Shown: one piece after another, positions 43,947 through 56,076 of the stretch
Position numbering within the stretch: position 1 is the stretch's first letter
How the letters are laid out: the number at the start of each line of letters is the position of its first letter
Source of the DNA: Andrena cerasifolii
Lineage: Eukaryota > Arthropoda > Insecta > Hymenoptera > Andrenidae
Length of the DNA stretch: 64,000 bases
Direction: 5' to 3'
Assembly (NCBI RefSeq): GCF_050908995.1
Contig: NC_135120.1
Coordinates: forward strand, 4,167,433 to 4,231,432
Notes under the pieces: generated by a model
Told to the model about the DNA's origin: nothing
Database searches by the model: none
What the model saw: the letters and a program-made list of their open reading frames with translations, nothing else
Program-made: the position numbers and the translations under genes

Positions 43947-46199
43947 TATATATATGTATATATATCAGGGGAGTTTTTACACCTTACAATGTTATGTAAA
44001 ATTAAGTCCACGCTATAAATACATATACGTTCAGTTATCATATTATTTTATGCAATACTTTATTAATAAACGTGAATATTAAAATGTAAACAAGAGTCGC
44101 CTCATTCTCGTACTGGGTAATTGCCAAGTCACAAAATTTTCTTTAATTAAAGATGTAGACTTGGAGTGATTTGTGAATGAAAGTGTCGGAGTTAATGAGA
44201 CCGCTATACTCGGTTCTACACGAGATCTCACAACTTTTTACGGGTAAAGAGCCACGAGACTTGGCTACATTTTTTACACGGAATGTTTTTGATGGGATTT
44301 CACTTCTTTTTGTACGTAATCCTCCTTTTCTTATAGTCGAATTAACGAAAGAAGGCGTTAGGGCGGCCCGTAGGCCGGCGCGCGTGGCTCGGGAGAGACC
44401 CAATGCCTGCTCCGTACTTCGTGCGACGTTGCCACGTTGTGTAGCAGATCAGACGTCTTTTTCTATCTTCAAGTGCAACTGTGTCTCTCACTCGCTCGAT
44501 AAAACAGATTCCTTCATCTACAAGTCACTCCACGCCAAATCGATCACATTTTTAGAAACTTTGATCACAATGCAATATGTATTTTGTTAGTCACGTGAAA
44601 TTATGAAAACATCTTTTTCACAAATAATCAACAATTAAAGAAGGTGACAGTATGTATAGACCTGATCATCATAAAAAGAATGTCATTGATCAAGATTGGG
44701 TTAATGAAACTCTTCATCGGTTAATAACAGCTCATGCTGATTTTAATTTTCAAAATTCCATGCTCGAAAGCAGAATATTTCGTACGTGAAATTTGCAAAA
44801 TAAAACTTTGGTTGTAATTTTCAAAACTACAAAAAAGAATAAATTCAATACGATAAAGAGTTTCCGAGATAAAAATTCACAAGTAGAGCTCGGTTTCATG
44901 AAAATAGGCAAAAATTGAACAAATTCAAAACCAGCAAAGTGATGACTGAAATCCCTTCCTATATAATATTTCAGTTTGAACGAAATCCGTACCATCGAGT
45001 GCAAAAAGTGATCGATTTGCCGTGGAATGACGTTAAATAGAATAAGAATCCTATAAGCCTGTATTCCTCGATTTATCATTCTGCATGGCGCGTGCCGCAT
45101 AGCCAATAAGCTGCGACAATCTGTCAAATCTCTATGGGAAGGACGTTGGGTTCGTCCTCTGGAAGAGGATAGCAATATACACCCGACAAGGACAACGATA
45201 ACTCTAGGCCCACAGCTAAGTAATCGAATGTCATTGGCCAAGGCGTAGGGGGCCGCGTAGGGGTAGTACCAATTGCGAGCCTGGAGTACGGGCAACATCG
45301 CAAATTCTGGCCCTGGTCCCAAGGCGCCTTCTTTCGTTAATTCGACTACAGCTACGGGTTGTTTGTGGACATCAGCCATTGGCTTTCGAATAGCCCACTC
45401 CCTATCCCTATTGGCCCTTCTCGGTCGCTTTGAATGAATTATTTTGGAATCGAAGTCGATTATACTCATTTATTTCCTTACTCTGTAACCCAAACAGTAC
45501 CTTTCTGCCAATGTTCAAGTTTCTAGGGGTGCTAGAAGTACGTCTGATTTTTGATGATCAGTTAGTGTCGAAATAACGAAACTTTGAGTTCAAATATATT
45601 ATGAACTAGAAAAGATAAAAATGCGAAATTTGGATGTTTAGTTCCGTTTGCAAAGTACTCTAGATAAAAAGAAGTTTCAGGTTCCTGAATAACTCCAGCA
45701 CAAAGATATGGGGAGGTCAAAAGTACGCTGAGTTGCTTCCACAAAAGAGTGCTTATGGATGTGCTAGTCCGACTGGATTCGGCGGGGGCAGTGCTGTGCC
45801 CCCAGGTCGAGAGAATGCCAAGAATCCATTGGTGTCACAAATAAACAAATTCGGTTTCTGTCACGGTGGAACACCGTGGTTAGTTGACATTCCACTGTAC
45901 CTAACCATAAATAACTATTATTGTTTTACTCCATACTTCTTAATACAGTCCTAAGTTAACGGTACGGTAAACATTAAATGCTCCATTTAGTAAACAGAAC
46001 TTAAAGTCGTATCTCGGTAAAAAAAACTATATAACGTAAAAAATGACCATTGTACAGGATGATTCTCCAGCTACGACCATCAAAGAGATGCTGCCTGGTG
46101 AGGACTACGCCCGCAGTGCCTCGTCAAATTTTATGGCTTTTGACCCTCGGAGGGGTTGGAATACCATTAAAAAGTGCGAAATGTCCAAGATTTCCAAAT
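43947..46199. other. No recognisable gene; minor inverted word
   Basis: gtcgaattaacgaaagaagg at 44338 recurs reversed at 45332. Between them frames on both strands (to 239 codons) are compositionally poor and unrecognised. The hairpin gggggcagtgctgtgccccc sits at 45784-45803. Confidence 0.4.
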
Positions 46200-48010
46200 T
46201 TCTCATCAAATCTTTGCCAAAACGAAGCCAATCGATTTCTTATGTTTCACCGATGAAACTGATATCAAGAACAACGTAATTCAGACCATAATGAAGAAAA
46301 TTCCATGAAAAATTGTTTATATCATTTCAAGTTGACATCGTTAATAATAGTCCGTTTTACATGAATTTTGGTACGATCTTCATCGGAAAAACATAAGCAA
46401 TTCATCGGTGTCACTTCCATATCGATACGATAAAAAATAAATAATTATTTTGCTTCGGAAACAGGTATGATTCCTCAGCCGAACGCGGCAAATCGAGGTC
46501 GACCCCCCGCAGTCGAGCGTGAAATATCCATTATAGCGTATTAATAATTTTTTTTCTTCATCGTATCGAAAGGGAAGTGGCACCAATGGATTCCTGGTTC
46601 TCCCGATTAAAATCATATTAAATATCATGCCAACGGACTACTTGCAATCGGATACAAGCAATTTGTATTCCTTATGTAAAAGTAGTCCGATTTACATGAC
46701 ATTTGGTATGATTTTCATCAGAAAAACATAAGGAATCGATTGGTGTCACTTCTATATCGATACGATAAAGAATAAAGAATTCCTTAATCCGCTGAAATGA
46801 ATATTTCCCATTTCCAGCCTCGACTGCGTGGTGCCGACGTCGATCCGCTGCGGTCGGCCGAGGATTCATACCTGTTTCAAAAATAAAATAATTCTTTATT
46901 TTTTATCGTATCGATATGGAAGTGACAACGATGGATTCCTTATTTTCTTCCAATGAAGATTATACCAAAATTCATATAAATCGGACTATTATTAACGAAA
47001 TTAGCTTGCGGTTGTGGAAATAAAATTTTCAAGGAGTTTCCATCATTATGGTCGGAATTACGTCGTTCTTGGTCAGTGTCATCGGCGAAACATGAGGAAT
47101 CAATTGACGTCACTTTCGCAAAGATCTCATTAGAAATGAAGACCTGCAGATTCGTCACTGATTGTGCCCAACATTGTATGGCCCCACTGGTTTCGAGTGT
47201 CGAAGCCGGCGAAACTCAGCGAGATACATGATTGCTGGCGAGGATCGCGCTTCACGACTCTAGCTAGAGAATTATCCTGTACAAATGCTAAGAAACGATC
47301 GTGTGAAGCGAACAATACTGTACATTCTCGGCCCTAGAGGATTAGCTCCCTATATCGATATTCTTAACCAGAGCACTGCATTAATGAATTAAAAAATAAA
47401 TGATTTGGTCAACTAGTTAAAATTAATGAACTGTGCGTGATTTTAATGACGCCTAATTTAATTCCACTTACAAACTGAATTACTAACTGTAATTAAAAGA
47501 ATATTTTTTTGACACGCAACGTCAAGGCACGCACGCAAATGGTTGCGCGCACCGTCGAAAGCATCAGAAAGAATATGTACAGTCTTCCGATTGTTGAGGA
47601 GACTTTGGGCTCGTATTATCGGGAAAGACCTACCTACCCCACCGTTTTGCTTTCTCGCTGTGAGCGAGGAACTTCGGGCCCTAGGTAGTAGACCGCCCGT
47701 TGACAGCCGAGAGCATTAGTGCCGACAGGCCTAATAATATGTTCATGTTTTTGAGTTCAAGTGTTGATGAAAGTATTACCAATCGATTCCTCATGTCTTC
47801 TCAATGAAAATGGCCCCAAAAATGATATAATTCGGACCATATTAAGGATATTACGTGAGAAATTTATTTGCAAAATTCAAAGCCCGTTTCGTTAAAAATA
47901 GTCCGATATAAATTATTTCCCGTCCATTTAATCGGGAGACCGCTAGGAATCCATTGGTGTCACTTTCATATTGATACGATGAAAAATAAACAAATTCAGA
48001 TTCTGTAGAA
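46200..48010. repeat. Cluster of short foldback elements (family D)
   Basis: The phrase ggaatc(c/g)attggtgtcactt followed by catatcgatacgat(a/g)aa occurs at about 45826, 46405, 46730 and 47945, and reversed at about 46570, 46910 and 47790. Pairs make hairpins of about 250-310 bp (for example 46345-46620 and 46676-46990), each with a different GC-rich centre. No genes. It appears to be a nested or tandem cluster of one MITE family. Confidence 0.6.
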
Positions 48011-48184
48011 TCTGACCGGTAGACGACCGTGCGCGGGTCGGGCCGCAAAAGCTTTCGCCGGTTATTCGACCTTCTAGTATAAGAATATAATGGAAGCTGA
48101 AACATTATTCACAACCCAAGAGGAAAGGCCTTTAAATAAACAAAGTACAGGGTCAGCGTTCCATCCTGCAACCCGCGCTCGCGC

Positions 48185-48530
48185 GAACTTATAAAGTGGC
48201 AACAGCGCCTCACGGACGCATTCCACTATAACCATGCACCGGCACAGCGGAGAGCTGCCAGCGACCGCTGGACAGCAGTGATGTCCGAGGTCCAAAAATT
48301 TTAGGATGGTCTCTTTCAAATTAACGTCGCAAAGAGCTATTGAGAATTTCCCGGCCCAGGTAATCGAGCCGCGTGGTCCGCTTTTAGGATCGGTTTATCA
48401 CCCGCACCCCAGGTTACTGTAATGAAGTTTGAAAATAATGTCGACTAATTTCGTACCTGTCTCAAAAATTTTTAGCTACGACAGAGTTGACCACGGCGAT
48501 ATACCCCTGTACGGAGAGATTTTTCGCCAC
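48185..48530 (+). repeat. Family C repeat, copy 2
   Basis: It matches 29165-29805 without the 271-bp insertion. Downstream to 49070 is AT-rich and unrecognised. Confidence 0.75.
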
Positions 48531-49074
48531 CTGCCACAATAATGGCGCATCGTTCCAAAAAATGACATTATCGGAAGCCGGTATAGGCGTCGCGTTGAGT
48601 AGCTAAAACATTCAGACACAAAAATTCTAGAAAAAAAATTCAAACACCGCTAAAATCAAAGACACGTCCCATTAGCTACCCCTTACATCTGATCTAGGTA
48701 TGCAATGCATTAAGGATAAAATCATAAAGAAGAAAACCAGAACAATAGATTCTGAGGTCTGCAGATATAATTCAATAAAAATTTAAAAAATTTAATTTCT
48801 CAATTTCTGAAAGTAATGATACAGAAATAACTAGCATATTGTTTATCAACACCACGAATTTTAAAAACAGCCTTAAATACAGTATCAAATAAACAGTTTG
48901 CAAAAGCTTTTTACAACAATTTAAGTAAAAAAATTGATAGAAAAAAAAATTAAATATAAAATATGTTAAATTGTCCATCATTAAGAGGAAATAATTGTTT
49001 CTCATTTTTCGGCGCAAATTGCATTCCAATATCTGTTATATTTCAAAAGTTATTCAGAAAAGGCCCCAAATTTT

Positions 49075-49198
49075 TCAACCCTGGCCGGCAATTTCTGAAT
49101 AGCTCTTTGCGACGTTAATTTGAAAGAGACCATCCCAAAATTCTCGAAGCTCGGGTATCGCTGCTGTCCAGCGGTCGCTGGCAACTCTCCGAACGCCG
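49075..49198 (-). repeat. Family C repeat, copy 3, part left of insertion
   Basis: Reversed match to 29225-29330 (gacgttaatttgaaagagac). It ends with CGCCG, the left target duplication of the inserted element. Confidence 0.75.
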
Positions 49199-50469
49199 CA
49201 CAGTTATCGAAAATGACACAGTCGGCGTCAAAATTCAATTTCCACGCCAAATCGAAAGGAAAATCAAATATCTTGGTATACTGGGGTATTAGGTATCGCT
49301 GATTACGAATCCGTTGCAGGTTTTTTGAAAAAGAAGATGGCGGATCCAATATGGCCGCTCAAAGTTGACAAAAACTGGAAAAATACGAATCCTACGAACG
49401 AAACACGTTGTTTATTCAAAACCTACAGCTATAACTATATATTTTATGAATCTATAAATGGGCATCACACTCTATTGAATGATATTCTAATGAATAGTTG
49501 TTAAAAAATTAGTTTTAACAATAAAAAAATAACATTATTTACTAATTTTACCATTTCCGCGACAAATACTGCAAGCAAATACGTGATTAATCTACCATTA
49601 AATATGTATCGGAGACTAAAATAAAGATTATTTATTGACATAATAAAATGTTAGTATAATTGTTTATTAATAATTTATTTAAACAATTTTTTAACAAAGT
49701 GACTGAAATCCATTTCATACAATCAAATTGTTCATATTTTGTTGTAACATTAATATAAACAATTAATAACAATATAATAATTGTTATTAAACAATTTGTG
49801 TACATTTCAAACTTGTCAAAGTCAATGTCGTACCCACATGTCAAAACTTGTAAAATAATAGAAAATCGATTATATTAACAAATTGTTTAATAACAATTGA
49901 TTGTTAATAATTGTTTATATTAATGTTACAACAAAATATGATCAATTTGATTGTATGAAATGGATTTCAGTCACTTTGTTAAAAAATTGTTTAAATAAAT
50001 TATTAATAAACAATTATACTAACATTTTTTATGTCAATAATCTTTATTTTAGTCTCCGATACATATTTAATGGTAGATTAATCACGTATTTGCTTGCAGT
50101 ATTTGTCGCGGAAATGATAAAATTAGTAAATAATGTTGTTTTTTTATTGTTAAAACTAATTTTTTAACAACTATTCATTAGAATATCATTCTATAGAGTG
50201 TGATGCACATTTATAGATTCATAAAATATATAGTTATAGCTGTAGGTTTTGAATAAACAACGTGTTTCGTTCGTAGGATTCGTATTTTTCCAGTTTTTGT
50301 CAACTTTGAGCGGCCATATTGGATCCGCCATCTTCTTTTCAAAAAACCTGCAACGGATTCGTAATCAGCGATACCTAATACCCCAGTATACCAAGGGTCG
50401 TTGATTTTACTTTCGATTTGGCGTGGGAATTGAATTTTGACGCCGACTGAGTCATTTTCGACCACTGTG
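49199..50469. mobile_element. Transib-like long hairpin element
   Basis: Begins CACAGTTATCGAAAATGA, ends TCATTTTCGACCACTGTG. Flanked by exact CGCCG on both sides (49194-49198 and 50470-50474). The family C copy at 29165 has a single CGGCG (29227-29231) at the matching place, so the insertion and 5-bp duplication are directly visible. Almost the whole element is palindromic (arms about 600 bp, centre near 49834). No protein. Confidence 0.85.
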
Positions 50470-50474
50470 CGCCG

Positions 50475-50580
50475 GGACGGTGCATGGTTGTAGTGGAATA
50501 CGTCTGTGAGGCGCTGTTGGCATTTTACCTGTTCGCGCGAGCGCGGGTTGCAGGATAAAACGCTGAGCCTGTATGTATCT
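50475..50580 (-). repeat. Family C repeat, copy 3, part right of insertion
   Basis: Reversed match to 48150-48240 (gcaacccgcgctcgcgcgaa, gcgcctcac-gacg). Confidence 0.75.
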
Positions 50581-50589
50581 TTTGCCGTC

Positions 50590-50722
50590 GGAGGAATTCC
50601 CCTTGAATAACCAGCTTCATCTCTGGCGCCTTGAATAAAGCTAAATCATCCTTATTCGATCTTTGAATAACGGATACCCGTAAGTACCTTTTATCTAGAT
50701 ATTATCTTTGCCCATCTCTGCT
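50590..50722 (-). repeat. hAT-like terminus, CAGAGATGGGCA type
   Basis: The minus strand starts CAGAGATGGGCAAAGATAAT and continues tatccgttattcaaag, matching 23443 onward. One end only. Confidence 0.45.
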
Positions 50723-51180
50723 CTGAATACCATTAACTATTTCTTTGGAACGCATTTCCATAGGATGAATAATTCATGAGCAATTTTAGGTCGTCAAGTT
50801 AATGTTTGATCTTGTATACTAAAAAATGATACTTTAATTCGTCTATAGTTTTATATTAAACAGAAGCCGCACTCCCGGACCGAGCTCGAGCTCTTTCCAA
50901 GATGGGTAGTCTATTCGGCATGCATTTGCTCTCTGCCGCGGCAAGTGAAAGAGGCTGAGAACAATGAAGAGGGCCCGCGGTATTGACAAGTCATAAATTA
51001 CGGACTGCATTGCCGTGACGTCGTCTATTCAAAAAAGTGTATGAAGAATATGTCTCTCTGAGACCTCTCACTCGCTAGGGCAACTACAAAAGAAGTAACG
51101 GGGGATACCGGCGGCTTCTTATCGGGTCAGAAAGCGCGGCTTCTTTTCCAAGCAGTACTGTATTCAATAAAAATCATTAC

Positions 51181-51309
51181 CTGTGGGTCCACTTGTGAAT
51201 GCACACTCGTAGCTGCAATTAAATCCTCAGTTTCGTAATCGCTATCGTAAGAAGAATCTTCTGCGTCTGCAGTATTTCCAGTTTCCAAAACGGTAATTTC
51301 TACGTATCT
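51181..51309 (-). CDS. Candidate host exon, possibly upstream Regnase exon
   Basis: On minus, TTTACTTTCAG precedes a 129-bp open block and CACAG/GTAATG follows it. It encodes 43 residues: RYVEITVLETGNTADAEDS, then SYDSDYETEDLIAATSVHSQVDPQ in the next part. Only one of the three frames is open. The acidic SYDSDYETED stretch resembles what I recall upstream of the UBA region in insect Regnase. It is on the same strand as 14676-15135, but it ends between codons, whereas that exon needs one carried-over base, so another exon would have to lie between. It could belong to a different gene. Confidence 0.45.
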
Positions 51310-52125
51310 CTGAAAGTAAAGCCAAAGAATAGATTACATAGGTACAAATGGTTATAATAGTTTCAAGTATATCCAACATGTAAAGTCTCATCATTCTTTT
51401 CAATGTCTAATGCGAATTTATGTAACATTATATGCTTTATATGATATGCACATCATGTATTTTTTACTTCTTTTGCCGTTGTATATGACTGCATATTTGT
51501 ATCGTAAGTAGTTTGATATTACAATACACAATTATACAAAGAATTATAAACTCAATACTTCTTTTCTGAGTAATACAGTGTATTTGCTATTTTTATACGT
51601 ACATGTCACCTCACCACAAATATAATTTACTTCGAAAAAACATGTGTAAAAAACGAAATTAATATAAAATTGCGCTAAATAACATTCATTTAAGGAAAAT
51701 TTAATTTTACGATAAATATTTTGTAACGAGTTATATCGGTAGGACGGCGATCTTTCGCCCACCACCCGCGTTCATCGCGGGCCGTGGCTACCGAGCGCGG
51801 CCACCAGGGGGCCGCGCACCGAGCGGCGCTCGCGCTGGTAGATTTAGCGTGACGCCCCATATAAGCTAGGGGTGGACAGTAATATAGGCACCGGGCTGAA
51901 ACATAGTTCATCCCATTTCGAGTATACATTAGATGGCGCAACGTTTCCTCCCCACGCCTCTCATTCCGCTGGCGGTAGGTTGCATCTGTCTTCGTTGCAC
52001 TCAGTAATCGGTTGCACGTTGCCGCCATTGTATCTCATTGTCAGCCATTGTCAGTGATATTTTCGTCGGTAAAGAGTATTGTTTGTGTTTAATTCTGATT
52101 TAAGGTAAATAATTGTGCGTTGAAA
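51310..52125. other. No gene; GC-rich, promoter-like block
   Basis: 51740-51850 is CpG-rich. 52030-52115 contains cattgtcagtgatattttcg and a possible donor (ttaag/gtaaat) just before the small frame at 52126. Confidence 0.3.
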
Positions 52126-52374
52126 ATGAATGCGAAACGGATTTTAAATGGCAAACCAAAGTGTGCTGTCCTAAATTGTCCATCAACTCGACAGAAAAAT
52201 TCCCAATGCTTTCCAAAATCTACATAACCTCTTCGCAATGACAAAAGAGAAAGCAGTTTATCGTCAGAGGAAGTTGATCAGAAAATTGATATGGAGTGCA
52301 AGACAGATTTGTCACCTGGGATCAATACTACTCCGTCAAATGCAGATTTTTCACCAGTTACATTTCGGAATTAG
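52126..52374 (+). pseudogene. Small zinc-finger-like (THAP-like?) start, broken
   Basis: ATG at 52126 gives MNAKRILNGKPKCAVLNCPS, TRQKNSQCFPKS, then one stop, after which the same frame runs on: LRNDKRESSLSSEEVDQKID and SPGINTTPSNADFSPV. CxxxxC near the N-terminus recalls THAP domains, but the remaining C and H are not evident. Weak call. Confidence 0.3.
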
Positions 52375-52504
52375 TTTCCAAAATTAGCGGAATGTAGTTC
52401 TTATAGGCAAAGCAATAAAATATATTTGTAAAGAAGTCTGAGCATAGAAAAGTATCGTGTTATGGAAGTACGAAATGTAACAGATGGGCAGTAAACTTTG
52501 CATT

Positions 52505-55317
52505 CAGGGTGTCCTAAAAACGGTGGAGGTCCTTAGAGGGGGTGATTTGAAACAACTTTTTTCTTAGCGAAAATATTGTCCGAAGCTGCGTTAACGATAT
52601 ATTAACAAAAAACCCGGACTAATCACAGCGCGCGCCTTCCGCCCGAGCTCCCGCGGTAGCGTTAGTTACGCGGTAGGCGGCTGCGCTTGTACTACGAACG
52701 TACTAACAAGCAAGTCGGCATGCATCGAAAGAACCCGCGTTACACAGTTTTTTGTTTAAAGCAGAATCTTAAATAATAATTATTTGAAGTAAGAAGACAA
52801 GAAATACGTTAATTTCGTTTTCAAATAACGCATAAACGAAAAGGTAATGTAACAAAAAATGTACGACAAGTGATCGTAGTTCGTTATTGAGATAAAAATC
52901 CGTAGTTTAATTACGGCCATTATAACTAAATTTAAAAAATAATATTAGGTGTATGAATAAATTCTTTCCGATAGGATTTACATAATCAGTACAAAGCTAC
53001 CGAATTTTTATCGCGGTGGTATTCGTAAGCTGCCAGAAAAATGGCAAAAGGTAATTAACAATAATGGAAATTATTTCGATGATTGAGTTGTTTTCATATT
53101 TTTTAAATGAAACTGTTATTGTACCCTAAAGTCGGAGAGAATTTGTTTCTACACCTAATAATCACCAATAAATTAAATAAAACTCATCCTTTCGGACATT
53201 CCTTTCCTCTCTTTAGCGTCCCGTGCTCGGTTGGTCGCAAGTACATGCGACACCACCTAAACTAAAGGATTGCAACGTCAAGTGCGTTCGGGTTATTGTA
53301 CCGAATATCCTCGTCACTGTACGGCTACTAACACTGATCACTTAATTTATTTTTTATGAAACGTATTTTTCCTACGTCATAAAAATTGATGGAAATGAAT
53401 TTTCACTTGGCGTTTGAAGACGTCCGTGAACAGGGGGTACAACCGCGCAAATGCTCATACAACAGTAGTTGCATCTCCCTTGTTCCGGGTTTATACTGCG
53501 TTTATCGCGTAATACTCTTGTGTAGAAAACATTTCTCTGATGCAATTGCTAACTGACCGACAGGATTTTTCCAAGGAGCTTCCTCTATCCCCAAGTAGTT
53601 TCTCTTGTTTCATTATGATTTAACTCCTAACAGAATAACAGGCCTTAGGTAAAGAGAAGCCAGCACATTTTCGATACACACGTGCTTTGCAGAAGTGCAA
53701 TGAACGAACCAGCGAAGCAGCCAAAAATTCATTAGGCTGATCGGCCTGAGCATTTCGCTAGGGTCGCAGGTTACGACCGTATTGTTCCGCGAGTCGGCGG
53801 TAGAGAACGGTTTCCTAAAGTTTTGGGTAATTTATGGCTTTGCTGGTTCCGCCACGTAGCAGACGTGAACTCAGTGTATCGGAAAAGGGAAGCAGGAATG
53901 GTATGCATTTTCTTCTTTATAGCAACTCGAAGACTTTCTATTTCTCTTCTCTTCGGACCCTTTCGAACCGAAACATGTGGCGCCTGCTGCTTATCTCGAA
54001 GCAGGGGCTACGTTGGCAGTAAAAGGATGAAACTCGGGCTTTTGTAAAAGTGCACGATAGTCCGTTCGTTGCGCTTCTGCAAAGCACGTGTGTTTCGAAA
54101 ATGCGCTGGCTTCTTTTTATCTAAGGCGCGTTATCGTGGTAAGAGTTAACTCATAATTGAACGGGGGTTAACTACTTGGGTATCGAGGAAGCTCCTTGGA
54201 AAAAATCCTGTCAGTCAGTTAGCAATCGCGTCAGAGAAATGTTTTCTACACAAGAGTATTATGCGATGTTTTGAGTTTATGTCCAGAACAACGGAGACGC
54301 AACTACTGCTGCACGAGCATTTGCGCGGCTGTACACACGGCTCCGAAGCCGAGTGAAAATTCATTTCCACCAATTTTTAAATCGAAGGAACAACGCGTTC
54401 CATGAAAAATAAATTAAATGATCAATATTAGGAGACGTGTAGTGAAGTGAATATTCGGTACATTAACCCGGACGCACTTGACGTTGCGACCCTTAACTTT
54501 GGATGGTGTCGTGTACCTGAGATCAGCTATGCACTCGGCGCGTCTGTCGATGACCAGGATCGGTTCAGTGACCTAGTGACTCAGGTTTTCAAGCAGTAGG
54601 GTGAATATCCGAAAGGGTGAGTTTTAGTTACATTATTGGCAACTATTATTTTTTAAATTTAACGCAGGCTATGGCTTATTTCCGGCGATAATTCTCCAAA
54701 TTTCCGTACGTAAATTTTTCTTCGCAGTTTTTAAACGGACTTATTCATTATCAACAACAGTGTTGGCCGTTATTGAACTACGGATTTTTATCATAATAAC
54801 CAACTACGATCACTTTTTGTTCGTTCCCTGTTGCATACCTTTTCGTGTGTACGTTATTAAAAAAGGAAATTTACGTGTTCCTTATCCTCTCACTCCAAAT
54901 AATTATTATTTTCGATTCTTCTAAAAAAAAAAAAAAAAAAAACAAACAACTGTGTATTCGTCTTTTTACGTTACACACGATTTTCATCCATTTATCTTTT
55001 ATTCATTATTCACTTTAAATGGCAAACAAACCATGGCAAAAGGTTAGATTTTTTTGTTACGTCTTTTTCATTTGTCATTCTACGCAATTTCCTTCGATGC
55101 ATGCCGCCTTGCTTATTCGTAGTCGCAGCGCGGCACGGCGCGCGGCCACGCTAGCGCGGGAGCTCCAGCGGAAGTCTCGCGCTCTGATTGGTCGGGCTTT
55201 TTTCTTAATATCTCGAAAACGAAACCCCAGATCCCAAAACGGTTAAGGACTTTTCGATGTCTTTTTGCATCAGGATATTGCATGTTCCGGGATGTCCCTC
55301 AATTCTGGGACACCCTG
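52505..55317. mobile_element. 2.8-kb imperfect palindrome with GGGTGTCC ends
   Basis: Starts CAGGGTGTCC, ends GGACACCCTG, then TA. 53240-53720 pairs with 54040-54500 (for example tttctctgatgcaattgctaactgac versus a diverged reverse). Outer parts 52750-52950 and 54770-54960 also pair, and carry decayed copies of the start of the gene fragment at 17790-18425. It contains an A run near 54930. The terminal motif is shared with HP1, so both may use the same transposase. The left TA is not intact. Confidence 0.7.
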
Positions 55318-55676
55318 TAGATATTGACAAAAACACAAGATAAAATAATATGTATTAAGCGAGTAAAACGCGAAATATCGACAAACGACTCACTGCGCAC
55401 GTGCCAGCCCGCCAATTTCCCACTATAAAAGGAGGTGCACGCAGCACAGCGGCGCATTCAAGCTACATTGGAAAACATTGTAGCGGTCATCGGTACGGCA
55501 AAATATGAACATTTGGCGTACAGATGGTCGGCATGGTTTATGACACGCGCGCCAGCAAAACTATTTTTGAGTAAGCCGCTTTCCGTTCTTTTCGTGATTT
55601 GAACAAAGCATGTTTTCTTAGAGACTTTCGTTTACGGCCTCAATAGTTATTGCGGGTATCGTAAACCTTGAGTTTC
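55318..55676. other. No recognisable gene
   Basis: Mixed composition; no repeat or coding signal I can support. Confidence 0.3.
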
Positions 55677-56076
55677 TGTAGGGCCCACGGTGCGGGGCCG
55701 GCGGCCTGCGACCGGCCACGTCACGCACCTCGGGGTCTGGGGAAATCCTGCTGCGTTACCAGAAGTATTTCTCCCGCCAAATTTCACCCCCGCTATGGTG
55801 GAAGCGCGCCGTAGACGCGCGAAATAGGTGGCGCGATTTAGGGGTCCGAACGATACCGATTGGTTGACATCGGCATCGGGTCAACCAATTAGGAGGAGTT
55901 TTCTACCCGCGCGTGTCTTGCCGGAAAATTGTGCGTGCGGCAGACGTCAGTCTTCATCCTGACCTCAACAAGTCTTAACGTTTGAGCAGATATAAGTCAT
56001 CGAATAAAAGACTCACGTTGAACGTTATTGTGTGTTTCAATTCGGGAACAGAACCTATCCTTCTATTCCTTTAACA
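55677..56076 (+). mobile_element. LTR-like sequence
   Basis: Begins TGTAGGGCCCACGG. GC-rich first half, AATAAAAGACTC near 56003, ending near ...cctttaaca. This fits a 400-bp LTR by layout. No target duplication was found. 56450-56510 has a similar ending (aaataaatag, gagtttcaattc), hinting at a second related piece. Confidence 0.4.

Noticed and set aside
44750..45469. 239-codon minus frame as a gene
   Set aside because: Composition is irregular, no domain or splice context; likely chance in TE-derived sequence.
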